7,078 bases of DNA from Planctomycetota bacterium (GCA_029573975.1 JAKQBU010000498.1:1-7078); one strand, 5' to 3'; shown: positions 1-5,860, counted from the stretch's first letter. The notes: generated by a model from the sequence alone, not told the origin. Numbers and translations are program-made.

Positions 1-353
1 TGACGGCGGCGGCCCAGCGGCGGCGGGTGAACCTGGCGGTGGAAAATCCCGGCGGGCATCTGCTGCTTTCGCCGCTGGAGCTGCGGGACCTGATCGACCA
101 GATTAACAGTCCCCATCTGGGCGTTTGTTTCAATCCGGGACAGGCCAGCCGGCTCGGGGAGCCGCTGGACTGGGCGGAGATTCTGAATCATCGCATTTTG
201 GCGGCTAAAGTACCGGCCCATTTTGCCGAAGATGAAAATCAGGAAGAATTGCTGGCGTATTTTGAGACGCTGCATCCCGCCCTGCCGGTTATCGGCAGGA
301 ATATATTTAACCACGAAGTACACGAAGATCACGAAGAAAAGAGAAGGATTTAA
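1..353 (+). CDS. Sugar phosphate isomerase/epimerase-like TIM-barrel protein, C-terminal part
   Basis: The gene enters from the left edge. The reading frame starts at base 3 and gives 116 residues to a TAA at 351-353. The visible part fits the second half of a xylose-isomerase-like (AP endonuclease 2 superfamily) barrel. It has a strand ending in LAVENP, with the Glu-Asn (E14 of the fragment) that supplies a metal ligand in this family, then a helix, then a strand GVCFNPGQA, and a strand ILAAKVPAHF where family members usually carry a substrate or metal residue. In the GVCFNPGQA strand, relatives usually have Asp and His where this protein has Asn44 and Gln47, so catalysis may be altered. The last 14 or so residues (NHEVHEDHEEKRRI) are encoded by a 9-nt-period repeat and are probably not part of the fold. 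The superfamily call is fairly safe; the substrate cannot be told. Confidence 0.7.
   Translation, partial: TAAAQRRRVNLAVENPGGHLLLSPLELRDLIDQINSPHLGVCFNPGQASRLGEPLDWAEILNHRILAAKVPAHFAEDENQEELLAYFETLHPALPVIGRNIFNHEVHEDHEEKRRI
312..336 (+). repeat. Nine-nt-period array, CACGAAG type
   Basis: The heptamer CACGAAG occurs at 312-318, 321-327 and 330-336, an exact 9-nt period with two variable bases between copies. It lies inside the end of the isomerase reading frame and encodes an HExHExHEE tail. Repeats of this look are scattered in the intergenic DNA of many bacteria; their function is unknown to me. Confidence 0.75.
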
Positions 354-375
354 TGGTGACGGAAATAAATGGAAC

Positions 376-433
376 CACGGACCGGCAACGCCGGTTTTAA
401 AACCGCCCCTGGCGGCACGGATGGCACGGATTA
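376..433 (+). repeat. Nine-nt-period array, CACGGA type, interrupted by hairpins
   Basis: The hexamer CACGGA occurs at 376-381, 416-421 and 425-430. The last two copies are 9 nt apart. The first is separated from them by a hairpin-rich insert at 381-415, as if the array had been split. It resembles the arrays on either side in period and in the CAC-plus-purines pattern. Confidence 0.6.
381..415. repeat. Nested hairpin cluster
   Basis: Three overlapping perfect inverted repeats lie within 35 bp. ACCGGC/GCCGGT (381-386, 390-395) has a 3-nt loop. CGGTTTTAAAACCG (392-405) is a 14-bp palindrome. CCGCC/GGCGG (403-407, 411-415) has a 3-nt loop. The two outer hairpins and the central palindrome are mutually exclusive. 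No gene covers this spot. Confidence 0.65.
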
Positions 434-447
434 AAGAGAAAGTCAAC

Positions 448-474
448 CACAGAGGGCACAGAGACCGCAAAGAA
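448..474 (+). repeat. Nine-nt-period array, CACAGAG type
   Basis: CACAGAG occurs at 448-454 and 457-463, and a degenerate CGCAAAG follows at 466-472, keeping an exact 9-nt period. This is the third array of the same design within 165 bp, with a different heptamer. It lies between the isomerase gene and the AT-rich gene. Confidence 0.65.
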
Positions 475-495
475 AGATATATAGGTGACAGTTTA

Positions 496-524
496 TTGTA
501 ATAGTATAAATAGAGACATATAAA
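496..524 (+). promoter_or_regulatory. Possible sigma-70-type promoter of the AT-rich gene
   Basis: TTGTAA (496-501), 17 nt, then TATAAA (519-524) matches 4/6 and 5/6 of the consensus boxes. Transcription would begin near 531, only about 8 nt before the ATG at 539, which implies a very short leader. The stretch is AT-rich, so chance matches are likely. Confidence 0.3.
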
Positions 525-538
525 GAATGTAAGAATAT

Positions 539-2098
539 ATGATTAACGAAGCAATAATTAATAAATCAAAAATATTCATTCAAAAGTTAACTCACTGTTT
601 TAAGGAATACCCCGGCATATCCATAGGCATTGACTGGCCATCTATGGGGGCTATTGATGTCATGCTATATCATTTGAGATACCGGAAAGACTGGAATAAA
701 AAGGAAAAAGATTTATTTGATACCATGTGTTCCCTAATCGGTATCCTTACCTACAATTGCTGGAAAACTTTTCATAAAAATGTTGAGTTACATGCAAATA
801 ACGGAATAGAATGCATAGCCATTCTTAAAAATTATATTATCCAGAAACAAACATACTCAATAAATATAACGGAAGTCTTACAAAATATCATACAAGAACC
901 TAAAAATCCAATGCCGGTACTGGGAAAACAATTTGTTATGGCTAGTGATAAGACAAACTTTACGACAATGTTTGGCTTAGGTGCCTGCTTGGGGATGAGT
1001 TCCTACGGCAAAGGCCTTTGGGCTGAAAAGTTACCAGGAGATCTTGCCAATCATATTCAGAAAACGATTCCTTACCTTGCAGAAACCACTTGTGAATACT
1101 ATAAGCGTGTTTATGGCGATGATGCAGCTTTAAACAAATCTTTGTTTGAAAATCATTTAATATGGCCTCCCGCGGGATATCATGGTGATTGCTGCGGCAG
1201 CACTGCTGCAGAAGGAATTCTTGAATACGAGTCTGAACATGGACAAAAATTAAGTTTAGAAACCTTAATCAATCTGTCCAAAATGCCAAATGAAACAATA
1301 TCATCCGGGGCAACTATTCTATGTGTTGCTCGAATGTCAGGTAAAAATATTACCAGAGACTTAATTGAACACTACTTTAATATAATTTCCCCAAATGCAG
1401 GTAGTATTCGCCATGTTGCTAATGAATTATCGTTAAAGTCCGGTAAGGATTTAGATTGGCTAAGAACAAAAGATATCGAACGATTTAAATTTGAAAAAAG
1501 AATATGGTTACTTCCTATTTTGCATCTCCGTTTTGAAACCTGTATAAAATCTGAAATGAAAGAACTTACAGAAGCTTTAATTCATATTAATATAGATAAG
1601 GCAAAAGAACTAATCGAAGATTATGTGAATGAGGGGCCGGAATATCTTTTTCAAAAAGCGATGCTGTTTAAGGTACAACATGATTATGAGAAGGCAGAAT
1701 ATCTGTTTGATCATATTGAGAAAAGGTATCCGGAATATTCATATGGTGAGTATCTTAATGAAAGAGGAATGAATTTTCTTAATTTGAAAAATACCACAAA
1801 AGCAATCCATATGTTATCCAGAGCCGTAGAGATCGATGATTTAAATGGCAGAGCGATAAGCAATCTTGGATGGGCTTTTCTATCATCGTCTCAATATGAT
1901 AAGGCCAAACCTATTCTCGATAAAGCAATACATAAATCCGATATGATAGTTACTTCACTTTTAAATCGGTCCCATTTATTTTATGAAATAGGTGAAAATA
2001 ATTTTGCCGAAGAAGATTTGAAAAAAGCAGTAAATCTTTGTCCCTACGATAGAAGGTGTGTGAATAATGTAATAAAAAAATATTATGATATTTCGTAA
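539..2098 (+). CDS. Unrecognised AT-rich gene, protein with C-terminal TPR-like repeats
   Basis: The product has 519 residues, no signal peptide and no clear membrane segment, so it is probably cytoplasmic. Residues 1-350 belong to no family I can name. Notable stretches are SIGIDWPSMGAIDVMLYHLR (28-47), a Gly/Cys-rich part near 145-155 (FGLGACLGM), and WPPAGYHGDCCGSTAAEG (209-226) with adjacent cysteines. From about 367 to 502 there are four helix pairs of about 34 residues with TPR-like features (near 367-400, 402-434, 437-469 and 471-502), which suggests protein binding. The ATG has only a weak purine-rich stretch upstream and no clear Shine-Dalgarno site, so the start is uncertain, but the frame is open and codon use looks coherent. 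Sampled lines are about 27-42% GC against 60-78% in neighbouring genes, and repeats flank both sides. I infer horizontal acquisition. The coding call is firm; the function is unknown. Confidence 0.8.
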   Translation: MINEAIINKSKIFIQKLTHCFKEYPGISIGIDWPSMGAIDVMLYHLRYRKDWNKKEKDLFDTMCSLIGILTYNCWKTFHKNVELHANNGIECIAILKNYIIQKQTYSINITEVLQNIIQEPKNPMPVLGKQFVMASDKTNFTTMFGLGACLGMSSYGKGLWAEKLPGDLANHIQKTIPYLAETTCEYYKRVYGDDAALNKSLFENHLIWPPAGYHGDCCGSTAAEGILEYESEHGQKLSLETLINLSKMPNETISSGATILCVARMSGKNITRDLIEHYFNIISPNAGSIRHVANELSLKSGKDLDWLRTKDIERFKFEKRIWLLPILHLRFETCIKSEMKELTEALIHINIDKAKELIEDYVNEGPEYLFQKAMLFKVQHDYEKAEYLFDHIEKRYPEYSYGEYLNERGMNFLNLKNTTKAIHMLSRAVEIDDLNGRAISNLGWAFLSSSQYDKAKPILDKAIHKSDMIVTSLLNRSHLFYEIGENNFAEEDLKKAVNLCPYDRRCVNNVIKKYYDIS

Positions 2099-2170
2099 AA
2101 TATGTGAAGTGACCGATAGAAATTGCCATGGATAACAGGAGATGAAGTACAATAATGCAAGAAGATGGGA

Positions 2171-2234
2171 TGGATTCCCGCCTGCGCGGGAATGACAGGA
2201 GAAATCCTGGATTCCTGCTTTCGCAGGAATGACC
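2171..2234 (+). repeat. Two direct hairpin repeats, GGAATGAC type
   Basis: Two copies start 37 bp apart, at 2171 and 2208. Each reads TGGATTCC, then a stem-loop, then GGAATGAC. The stems are perfect 8-bp arms with 4-nt loops: ATTCCCGC/GCGGGAAT (2174-2181, 2186-2193) and ATTCCTGC/GCAGGAAT (2211-2218, 2223-2230). One stem base pair differs between the copies (C:G versus T:A) with pairing kept. Elements of this look are very common between genes in proteobacteria and related groups. Confidence 0.8.
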
Positions 2235-2264
2235 ATCGGGTGCGGGAATGGTATATGGGGACGT
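2221..2264 (+). repeat. Direct repeat A, copy 1
   Basis: Bases 2221-2260 are identical over 40 bp to 2533-2572, and the match extends to 44 bp with one mismatch. The copy begins inside the right arm of the second GGAATGAC hairpin, so the repeat boundary cuts through that element. Confidence 0.85.
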
Positions 2265-2286
2265 GGTATGAGAGCGGAGGGGAAGC

Positions 2287-2311
2287 GGTGGGGCAAGCCC
2301 CACCCTACAGG
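2287..2311 (-). repeat. REP-like hairpin 1
   Basis: An 8-bp stem, GGTGGGGC/GCCCCACC (2287-2294, 2297-2304), is followed on the plus strand by CTACAGG. Read on the minus strand, GTAG (2305-2308) directly precedes the hairpin. A GTAG foot 5' of an imperfect palindrome is the hallmark of REP elements mobilised by REP-associated tyrosine transposases. No such transposase gene lies in the window. Confidence 0.65.
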
Positions 2312-2316
2312 AATGG

Positions 2317-2328
2317 CAGGCTAGCCTG
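2317..2328. repeat. 12-bp palindrome CAGGCTAGCCTG
   Basis: This is a perfect palindrome 13 bp past the stem of REP-like hairpin 1, with GGTACAGG reading into it on the minus strand. It may be a partner or a decayed REP-like unit; it lacks the GTAG foot. Confidence 0.5.
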
Positions 2329-2451
2329 TACCATTACGACGCGAGGCGGGTCGGCAAACAGACGCTCCTGTTAGTCGCTGCGTCGGACGATACGGAGGTA
2401 AATAAAATCGACAGCACGGGGATGGAATATGGGGACGATAGAAAGAACCGC

Positions 2452-2493
2452 GTGTGCAATTCCGGGAATACCGGAATCGCACACCCTACATGG
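2452..2493 (-). repeat. REP-like hairpin 2
   Basis: A 14-bp stem with one mismatch (2452-2465 with 2471-2484, loop GAATA) is followed by CCTACATGG. On the minus strand, GTAG (2486-2489) sits at the foot. This is the longest stem of the set and starts with the same GTGTGC as hairpin 3, but its inner part is different. Confidence 0.65.
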
Positions 2494-2535
2494 AATAACA
2501 CCTCCCTGCCTGCGGCAGGAAGGTGCCACCCGTCG
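2483..2535 (+). repeat. Direct repeat B, copy 1
   Basis: These 53 bp match 2667-2719 with a single mismatch (T2496 versus G2680), at an offset of 184. The repeat contains its own hairpin: 12-bp arms with one mismatch (2499-2510, 2514-2525) and loop TGC. It starts in the right arm of REP-like hairpin 2 and ends 2 bp past the start of direct repeat A copy 2. Confidence 0.85.
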
Positions 2536-2576
2536 CAGGAATGACCATCGGGTGCGGGAATGGTATATGGGGGCGT
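2533..2576 (+). repeat. Direct repeat A, copy 2
   Basis: This second copy lies 312 bp downstream of the first and is identical over 40 bp. Here the left arm of the GGAATGAC hairpin has been replaced by unrelated hairpin sequence, so this looks like a recombinant junction. Confidence 0.85.
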
Positions 2577-2588
2577 AAATGGAACCGC

Positions 2589-2617
2589 GTGTGCAGCAAG
2601 CTGCACACCCTACAGGG
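2589..2617 (-). repeat. REP-like hairpin 3
   Basis: A perfect 9-bp stem, GTGTGCAGC/GCTGCACAC (2589-2597, 2600-2608), is followed by CCTACAGGG. On the minus strand, GTAG (2610-2613) precedes the hairpin. The sequence just upstream on the plus strand (AACCGC) is the same as before hairpin 2. Confidence 0.65.
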
Positions 2618-2647
2618 ATGCATCAGACAATACAGAAAAAATATCGC

Positions 2648-2677
2648 GTCGGCAAACGAGTTGCCGACCCTACATGG
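2648..2677 (-). repeat. REP-like hairpin 4
   Basis: An 8-bp stem, GTCGGCAA/TTGCCGAC (2648-2655, 2661-2668), is followed by CCTACATGG. On the minus strand, GTAG (2670-2673) sits at the foot. The stem sequence differs from the other three hairpins while pairing is kept. Confidence 0.65.
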
Positions 2678-2719
2678 AAGAACACCTCCCTGCCTGCGGC
2701 AGGAAGGTGCCACCCGTCG
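2667..2719 (+). repeat. Direct repeat B, copy 2
   Basis: This is the second copy of the 53-bp repeat, including the same hairpin (arms 2683-2694 and 2698-2709). It begins in the right arm of REP-like hairpin 4. After it, bases 2720-2845 hold no gene or clear element beyond a 6-bp inverted repeat, TCTGGA/TCCAGA (2796-2801, 2810-2815). Confidence 0.85.
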
Positions 2720-2845
2720 ATAAGGAGCGGGACCGACACTGCAACATTTGACCCCCTCCCTCACGGTCGGGGCTTGGATAGGATCATTTCCAGGGTCTGG
2801 ATATAAATTTCCAGAGGCTGCCAAAATTTTGCAAAGGGCCTGGGA

Positions 2846-3658
2846 TCAGCCCAGGGCGACATCGAGGATCATCATGACGGTGAAGCCGGCCATGGTACCG
2901 AGGGTGGCCAGGTCGGAGTTGCCGCCGGACTGGGATTCGGGGATGGCTTCCTCGATGACGACGAAGATCATGGCGCCGGCGGCGAAGGCCAGGGCGTAGG
3001 GCAGCAGCGGCTGGGCGAGGAGGACGGTGGCGGCGCCGAGGACGCCGGCGAGGGGTTCGACCGAGCCGGATAGCTGGCCGTAGAGGAAACTGCGGGTGCG
3101 GGATAAACCTTCGCGGCGCAGGGGCATGGAAACGGCCATGCCTTCGGGGAAATTCTGGAGGCCGATGCCGAGGGCCAGGGCTACCGCGGCGGCCAGGGTT
3201 GCGCCGGGGAAACCGGCGGCGGCGGCGCCGAAGGCCACACCGACGGCCAGGCCTTCGGGGATATTATGCAGGGTGATGGCCAGGACCAGGAGGATGGTTT
3301 TTTTCCAGCGGGTATGGATGCCCTCGGCCCCGGAGATGGGCAGATTCAGGTGCAAATGGGGCAGGAGGCGGTCGCAGACCCGCAAGAAAATGCCGCCCAG
3401 GACGAAACCAACGGCTGGGGGCAGCCAGGAAGGCAGCGATTTGCCTTCGGACATTTCGATGGCGGGGGCCAGCAGGGACCAGTAGCTGGCGGCGATCATG
3501 ACGCCGGCGGCAAAGCCGAGCATGGCGTCCATGAGCTTGCGGTTCATGGTTTTGAAGAAGAAGACCGCGGCGGCACCCAGGGCCGTCACGCCCCAGGTGA
3601 ACAGGGTGGCCAGCAGGGCCTGCAGGACCGGATGCAATTCTTTGAAATATTCGATCAT
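2846..3658 (-). CDS. ZIP-family divalent metal transporter, GufA type
   Basis: The 270-residue inner-membrane protein has about eight hydrophobic segments (near 10-35, 43-66, 80-98, 121-145, 152-176, 191-213, 217-235 and 249-268). The metal site is complete: HNIPEG in TM4 (H131, N132, E135), QNFPEG in TM5 (Q168, N169, E172) and E201 in TM6. The residue spacing equals that of the binuclear site of Bordetella ZIP (H177, N178, E181, Q207, D208, E211, E240), with Asn in place of D208, as is usual in GufA-type members. A short His-containing loop (PHLHLN, 100-105) precedes TM4. The family imports Zn2+ or other divalent cations, possibly Fe2+ or Mn2+; the ion is not decided by sequence. The start is supported by GAGGA (3664-3668) 5 nt upstream. 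It is the second gene of an operon, 13 bp after the TIGR00266-family gene. Confidence 0.9.
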   Translation of the reverse strand: MIEYFKELHPVLQALLATLFTWGVTALGAAAVFFFKTMNRKLMDAMLGFAAGVMIAASYWSLLAPAIEMSEGKSLPSWLPPAVGFVLGGIFLRVCDRLLPHLHLNLPISGAEGIHTRWKKTILLVLAITLHNIPEGLAVGVAFGAAAAGFPGATLAAAVALALGIGLQNFPEGMAVSMPLRREGLSRTRSFLYGQLSGSVEPLAGVLGAATVLLAQPLLPYALAFAAGAMIFVVIEEAIPESQSGGNSDLATLGTMAGFTVMMILDVALG

Positions 3659-3663
3659 AGTTA

Positions 3664-3668
3664 TCCTC
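3664..3668 (-). promoter_or_regulatory. Ribosome binding site of the ZIP gene
   Basis: GAGGA on the minus strand lies 5 nt before the ATG at 3658-3656. It falls in the 13-bp gap after the stop of the upstream gene, consistent with coupled translation of the operon. Confidence 0.7.
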
Positions 3669-3671
3669 GCG

Positions 3672-4445
3672 TCAGCGATCTCCGCCCAGCAGGCCGCCGA
3701 GCAGGTCGCCGCCTAAGCCGGCTACTCCTTTGCGTTCGTCTTTACGCTGAAAGCGGGCGGCGGCGATAATGCGGTCGGCCAGGCGGGAAAAGGGCAGGCT
3801 CTGCAGATAGACTTTGCCGGGGCCGGTTAAGCGGGCCAGGAAGAGACCTTCGCCGCCGAACAGGGCATTTTTGAAACCGCCCACAAACTGGATATCGTAA
3901 TCAACCGTGGGGGCGAAGGCGACCAGGCAGCCGGTATCCACCCGGAGGGTTTCGCCCGGCTGGAGATCTTTTTCGATGATGGTGCCGCCGGCATGGACCA
4001 GGGCCACGCCGTCGCCGGAAAGCCGCTGGAGGATGAAGCCTTCGCCACCGAAGAGGCCCGCCCCCAGCCGTTTGGTAAAGGCGATTTCGATTTCGACGCC
4101 GCGGGCCGCGCAGAGGAAGGCGTCCTTCTGGCAGAGGAACTGGCCGCCCAGCTCGCGCAGATGGAGGGGAATGATCTTGCCGGGGTAGGGAGCGCCAAAG
4201 GCCACATGCCCCTTGCCGCGGCCGTTATACAGGAAGGTGGTAATGAAAAAACTTTCGCCGGTGAGCATCCGCTTGAAGCCTTTGAATAGGCCGCCGCCGG
4301 TGGAGGTCTGCATTTCGATGCCGTCCTCCATGTACATCATGGCGCCGACTTCGGCCCGGACTCCTTCGCCGGGGTCCAGCTCCACTTCGACCAACTGCAT
4401 ATCATCGCCAAATACCTGATACTCGATTTCATCGGCTCCGTGCAT
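3672..4445 (-). CDS. TIGR00266/AIM24-family protein
   Basis: The product has 257 residues from the chosen start. It belongs to the TIGR00266 branch of the AIM24 family, beta-rich proteins of unknown biochemical role. In the numbering of the 260-residue version, typical features are [19 protein letters not shown] (37-55), two related [21 protein letters not shown] blocks (131-149 and 196-214), [11 protein letters not shown] (219-229) and a glycine-rich tail. No signal peptide or membrane segment is seen, so it is probably cytoplasmic. An ATG at 4454 would give three more residues, but the strong GGAGG (4456-4460) is only 1 nt from it and 10 nt from the ATG at 4445, so 4445 is preferred. It is the first gene of a two-gene operon with the ZIP transporter, which hints at but does not prove a role tied to metal or membrane state. 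Confidence 0.87.
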   Translation of the reverse strand: MHGADEIEYQVFGDDMQLVEVELDPGEGVRAEVGAMMYMEDGIEMQTSTGGGLFKGFKRMLTGESFFITTFLYNGRGKGHVAFGAPYPGKIIPLHLRELGGQFLCQKDAFLCAARGVEIEIAFTKRLGAGLFGGEGFILQRLSGDGVALVHAGGTIIEKDLQPGETLRVDTGCLVAFAPTVDYDIQFVGGFKNALFGGEGLFLARLTGPGKVYLQSLPFSRLADRIIAAARFQRKDERKGVAGLGGDLLGGLLGGDR

Positions 4446-4455
4446 CAAATTCATA

Positions 4456-4460
4456 CCTCC
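4456..4460 (-). promoter_or_regulatory. Ribosome binding site deciding the TIGR00266 gene start
   Basis: GGAGG on the minus strand is 10 nt from ATG 4445 and 1 nt from ATG 4454. The spacing favours the inner start, which also fits the usual family N-terminus (ADEIEYQ...). Confidence 0.6.
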
Positions 4461-4631
4461 ATATGTTCATTTCGCCTATAATTGGTACTAAAGTACAGAT
4501 GGTATCATGGTCGCATGGAAGAGGCAACTATTTCTCCAATGCCTGCTTTTCAAGCGGCGGCATAATTCCAAGCTGTTATTATTGCATTATTTGCAGCCGG
4601 TTACAATATTTAAAAAAAAGGCTTTTATGGA

Positions 4632-4659
4632 TTGATTTTAAGTCAATTCCTGATAGAAT
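4632..4659 (+). promoter_or_regulatory. Likely promoter of the secreted-protein gene
   Basis: TTGATT (4632-4637), 16 nt, then TAGAAT (4654-4659) matches 4/6 and 5/6 of the sigma-70 boxes. It gives a leader of about 85-90 nt. The 300-bp divergent gap (4461-4753) is AT-rich compared with the genes. It must also hold the minus-strand operon promoter, which I could not place with confidence. Confidence 0.4.
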
Positions 4660-4740
4660 GTCAGTAAAGGCTCAATCAATATCGTTTACGTTCGTAGTAA
4701 AAGGAAAAGTTTATAGCAGCAGCCGGCCGCAGCGCCGGAC

Positions 4741-4746
4741 AGGAGG
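4741..4746 (+). promoter_or_regulatory. Ribosome binding site of the secreted-protein gene
   Basis: AGGAGG lies 7 nt before ATG 4754. It fixes the start and rules out the much longer open frame that reaches back to 4463. A small inverted repeat, CCGGC/GCCGG (4723-4727, 4734-4738), ends just before it. Confidence 0.8.
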
Positions 4747-4753
4747 TATTGCG

Positions 4754-5776
4754 ATGGTGACCCGAAGTGTTCGCTGGATTGTTGCGGTAATGATGGTTGT
4801 TGGTCTGGCGGGGATCGCGGAGGCGGCAACGCCGGATATCAGCGGCAAGAGCTGGGTCATGACCGGGTCGGTCAGTGCCAGTGCCAAGGGGATGGACAAG
4901 CTGAAGCTGAAGGGGGCCTATCAGATGCATGTGGGGCCGAATGGGGATGAGGGGCCGGCGGATGGGCATTGGATACTGGTGGATCCGTCGGGTGATGAGC
5001 TGACGGGTACGTATCAGGAGCGGCAGGATAAGCTGGGCAAGGGGATTTTTACTTTTACGTCCGATCCGGATTCGCTGGAAGCGTATCTGACGGCCAAGGC
5101 GCTGGAGGCGACGGAAGAGCAGGAGGATATTGACATTCTGGATATGGAAGTGGTCAGCGAGATCTGCTATCCGAAGGCCAAGCTGGGCAGTAAGGGGCTG
5201 TCGTTGACGGCTACGTCCAAGATTGTCGCGAATATGACGGTGGATATCGATGGCGTGGAAAGCCAGGTGGTTCTGAAGGTGGCCGTCAGCCTGAAGGGGA
5301 ATTATGAGATACCGATTGCCGGTTCGCACTGGGTGGTGACGGGCAACAGCAAATTTTCGTGCAGCGGGCTGGGTTCGATTAAAGAGGAATATACAGCGGA
5401 GATATGGCTGGGACCCAATGACGATAAAGTCCTAGCGGCAAATGAGTGGCTGGCAATGGGGGAGGATCAGACGGAATTGAGAGGCACGTATGCACTGGAC
5501 GATAAAAAAATCGAATTGTTCGGGCTGGAGGGTTATTATGAAGAAGAGATTGAAATATATGTGGAAGAAGCCCTTCACGCGCAGGGTATTTATGATTTTA
5601 CCATTACCGAGATCAATCTTTCGGATTATAAATCTTCCGGGACGATCAAACCCGGAATCAGCCTTAGCATCAGCAGCGGCGTGAAATTTGTCGGCACGGC
5701 GATGATCGAAGGCGAAGAGGGTAGCGGTAAGGGCGGATATAGCGAGAAAATCACGGGGGTTCCCGCTGACGATTGA
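4754..5776 (+). CDS. Secreted protein with two homologous beta-rich halves, function unknown
   Basis: The product has 340 residues. Residues 1-24 form a classic signal peptide (basic start, hydrophobic core, AEA before the cut), so the mature protein is exported, probably to the periplasm or outside. The rest is an internal duplication. ISGKSWVMTG (29-38) matches IAGSHWVVTG (188-197), VGPNGDE (60-66) matches LGPNDDK (219-225), and LTGTYQ (83-88) matches LRGTYA (242-247), with a constant 159-residue offset and no gap over about 60 residues. The second parts also align (KALEA/EALHA; GLSLTATS/GISLSISS) with small indels. Each half has one cysteine in the mature protein (C138, C203). Alternating polar and hydrophobic residues suggest beta-strands, perhaps barrels. 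I cannot name the family. It is transcribed alone, divergent from the TIGR00266-ZIP operon, and ends at a strong terminator. Confidence 0.85.
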   Translation: MVTRSVRWIVAVMMVVGLAGIAEAATPDISGKSWVMTGSVSASAKGMDKLKLKGAYQMHVGPNGDEGPADGHWILVDPSGDELTGTYQERQDKLGKGIFTFTSDPDSLEAYLTAKALEATEEQEDIDILDMEVVSEICYPKAKLGSKGLSLTATSKIVANMTVDIDGVESQVVLKVAVSLKGNYEIPIAGSHWVVTGNSKFSCSGLGSIKEEYTAEIWLGPNDDKVLAANEWLAMGEDQTELRGTYALDDKKIELFGLEGYYEEEIEIYVEEALHAQGIYDFTITEINLSDYKSSGTIKPGISLSISSGVKFVGTAMIEGEEGSGKGGYSEKITGVPADD

Positions 5777-5795
5777 TGGAGGTACGCAACCATAG

Positions 5796-5835
5796 AAAAA
5801 GGCTGCTGGATAAAATACCGACAGCCTTTTTTTTT
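5796..5835. terminator. Bidirectional intrinsic terminator
   Basis: Arms AAAAAGGCTG (5796-5805) and CAGCCTTTTT (5822-5831) are followed by T's through 5835 (nine in total). The inner loop can add two GG/CC pairs across a 2x2 internal loop. The A-tract on the left makes it work on the minus strand too, fitting its place between convergent genes. Confidence 0.9.
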
Positions 5836-5860
5836 GGCGAGGACGAGAACCGCCGGGAGA

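Noticed and set aside
2171..2719. Possible CRISPR array
   Set aside because: The repeats are unlike each other, spacing is irregular (37, 184 and 312 bp), units are hairpins that overlap, and no cas gene is near.
1950..2824. Several open frames of 60-120 codons on both strands between the AT-rich gene and the ZIP gene
   Set aside because: They are translations of hairpin and direct repeats, show the typical repeat-derived peptides (such as PAKAGIQ and PAPDGHSC), and lack convincing ribosome sites.
2839..2855. Inverted repeat CCTGGG/CCCAGG over the ZIP stop codon as a terminator
   Set aside because: The stem is only 6 bp, overlaps the coding end, and is followed on the minus strand by CCCTTTGC rather than a T-run.
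3096..3769. Plus-strand open frames over the ZIP gene
   Set aside because: They are long only because the GC-rich coding strand opposite leaves few stops. The ZIP reading has a complete metal site.
4485..4496. Inverted repeat GTACT-AA-AGTAC upstream of the TIGR00266 gene as an operator
   Set aside because: It is too short, with 5-bp arms, and no second copy or matching known site supports it.
4463..4753. N-terminal extension of the secreted-protein gene
   Set aside because: The strong AGGAGG 7 nt before ATG 4754 and the signal peptide beginning there fix the start. The upstream part is AT-rich and contains a likely promoter.
4676..5329. 217-codon minus-strand open frame opposite the secreted-protein gene
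   Set aside because: The peptide is Arg/His/Ile-rich with no family features. It is the antisense shadow of a well-supported gene.
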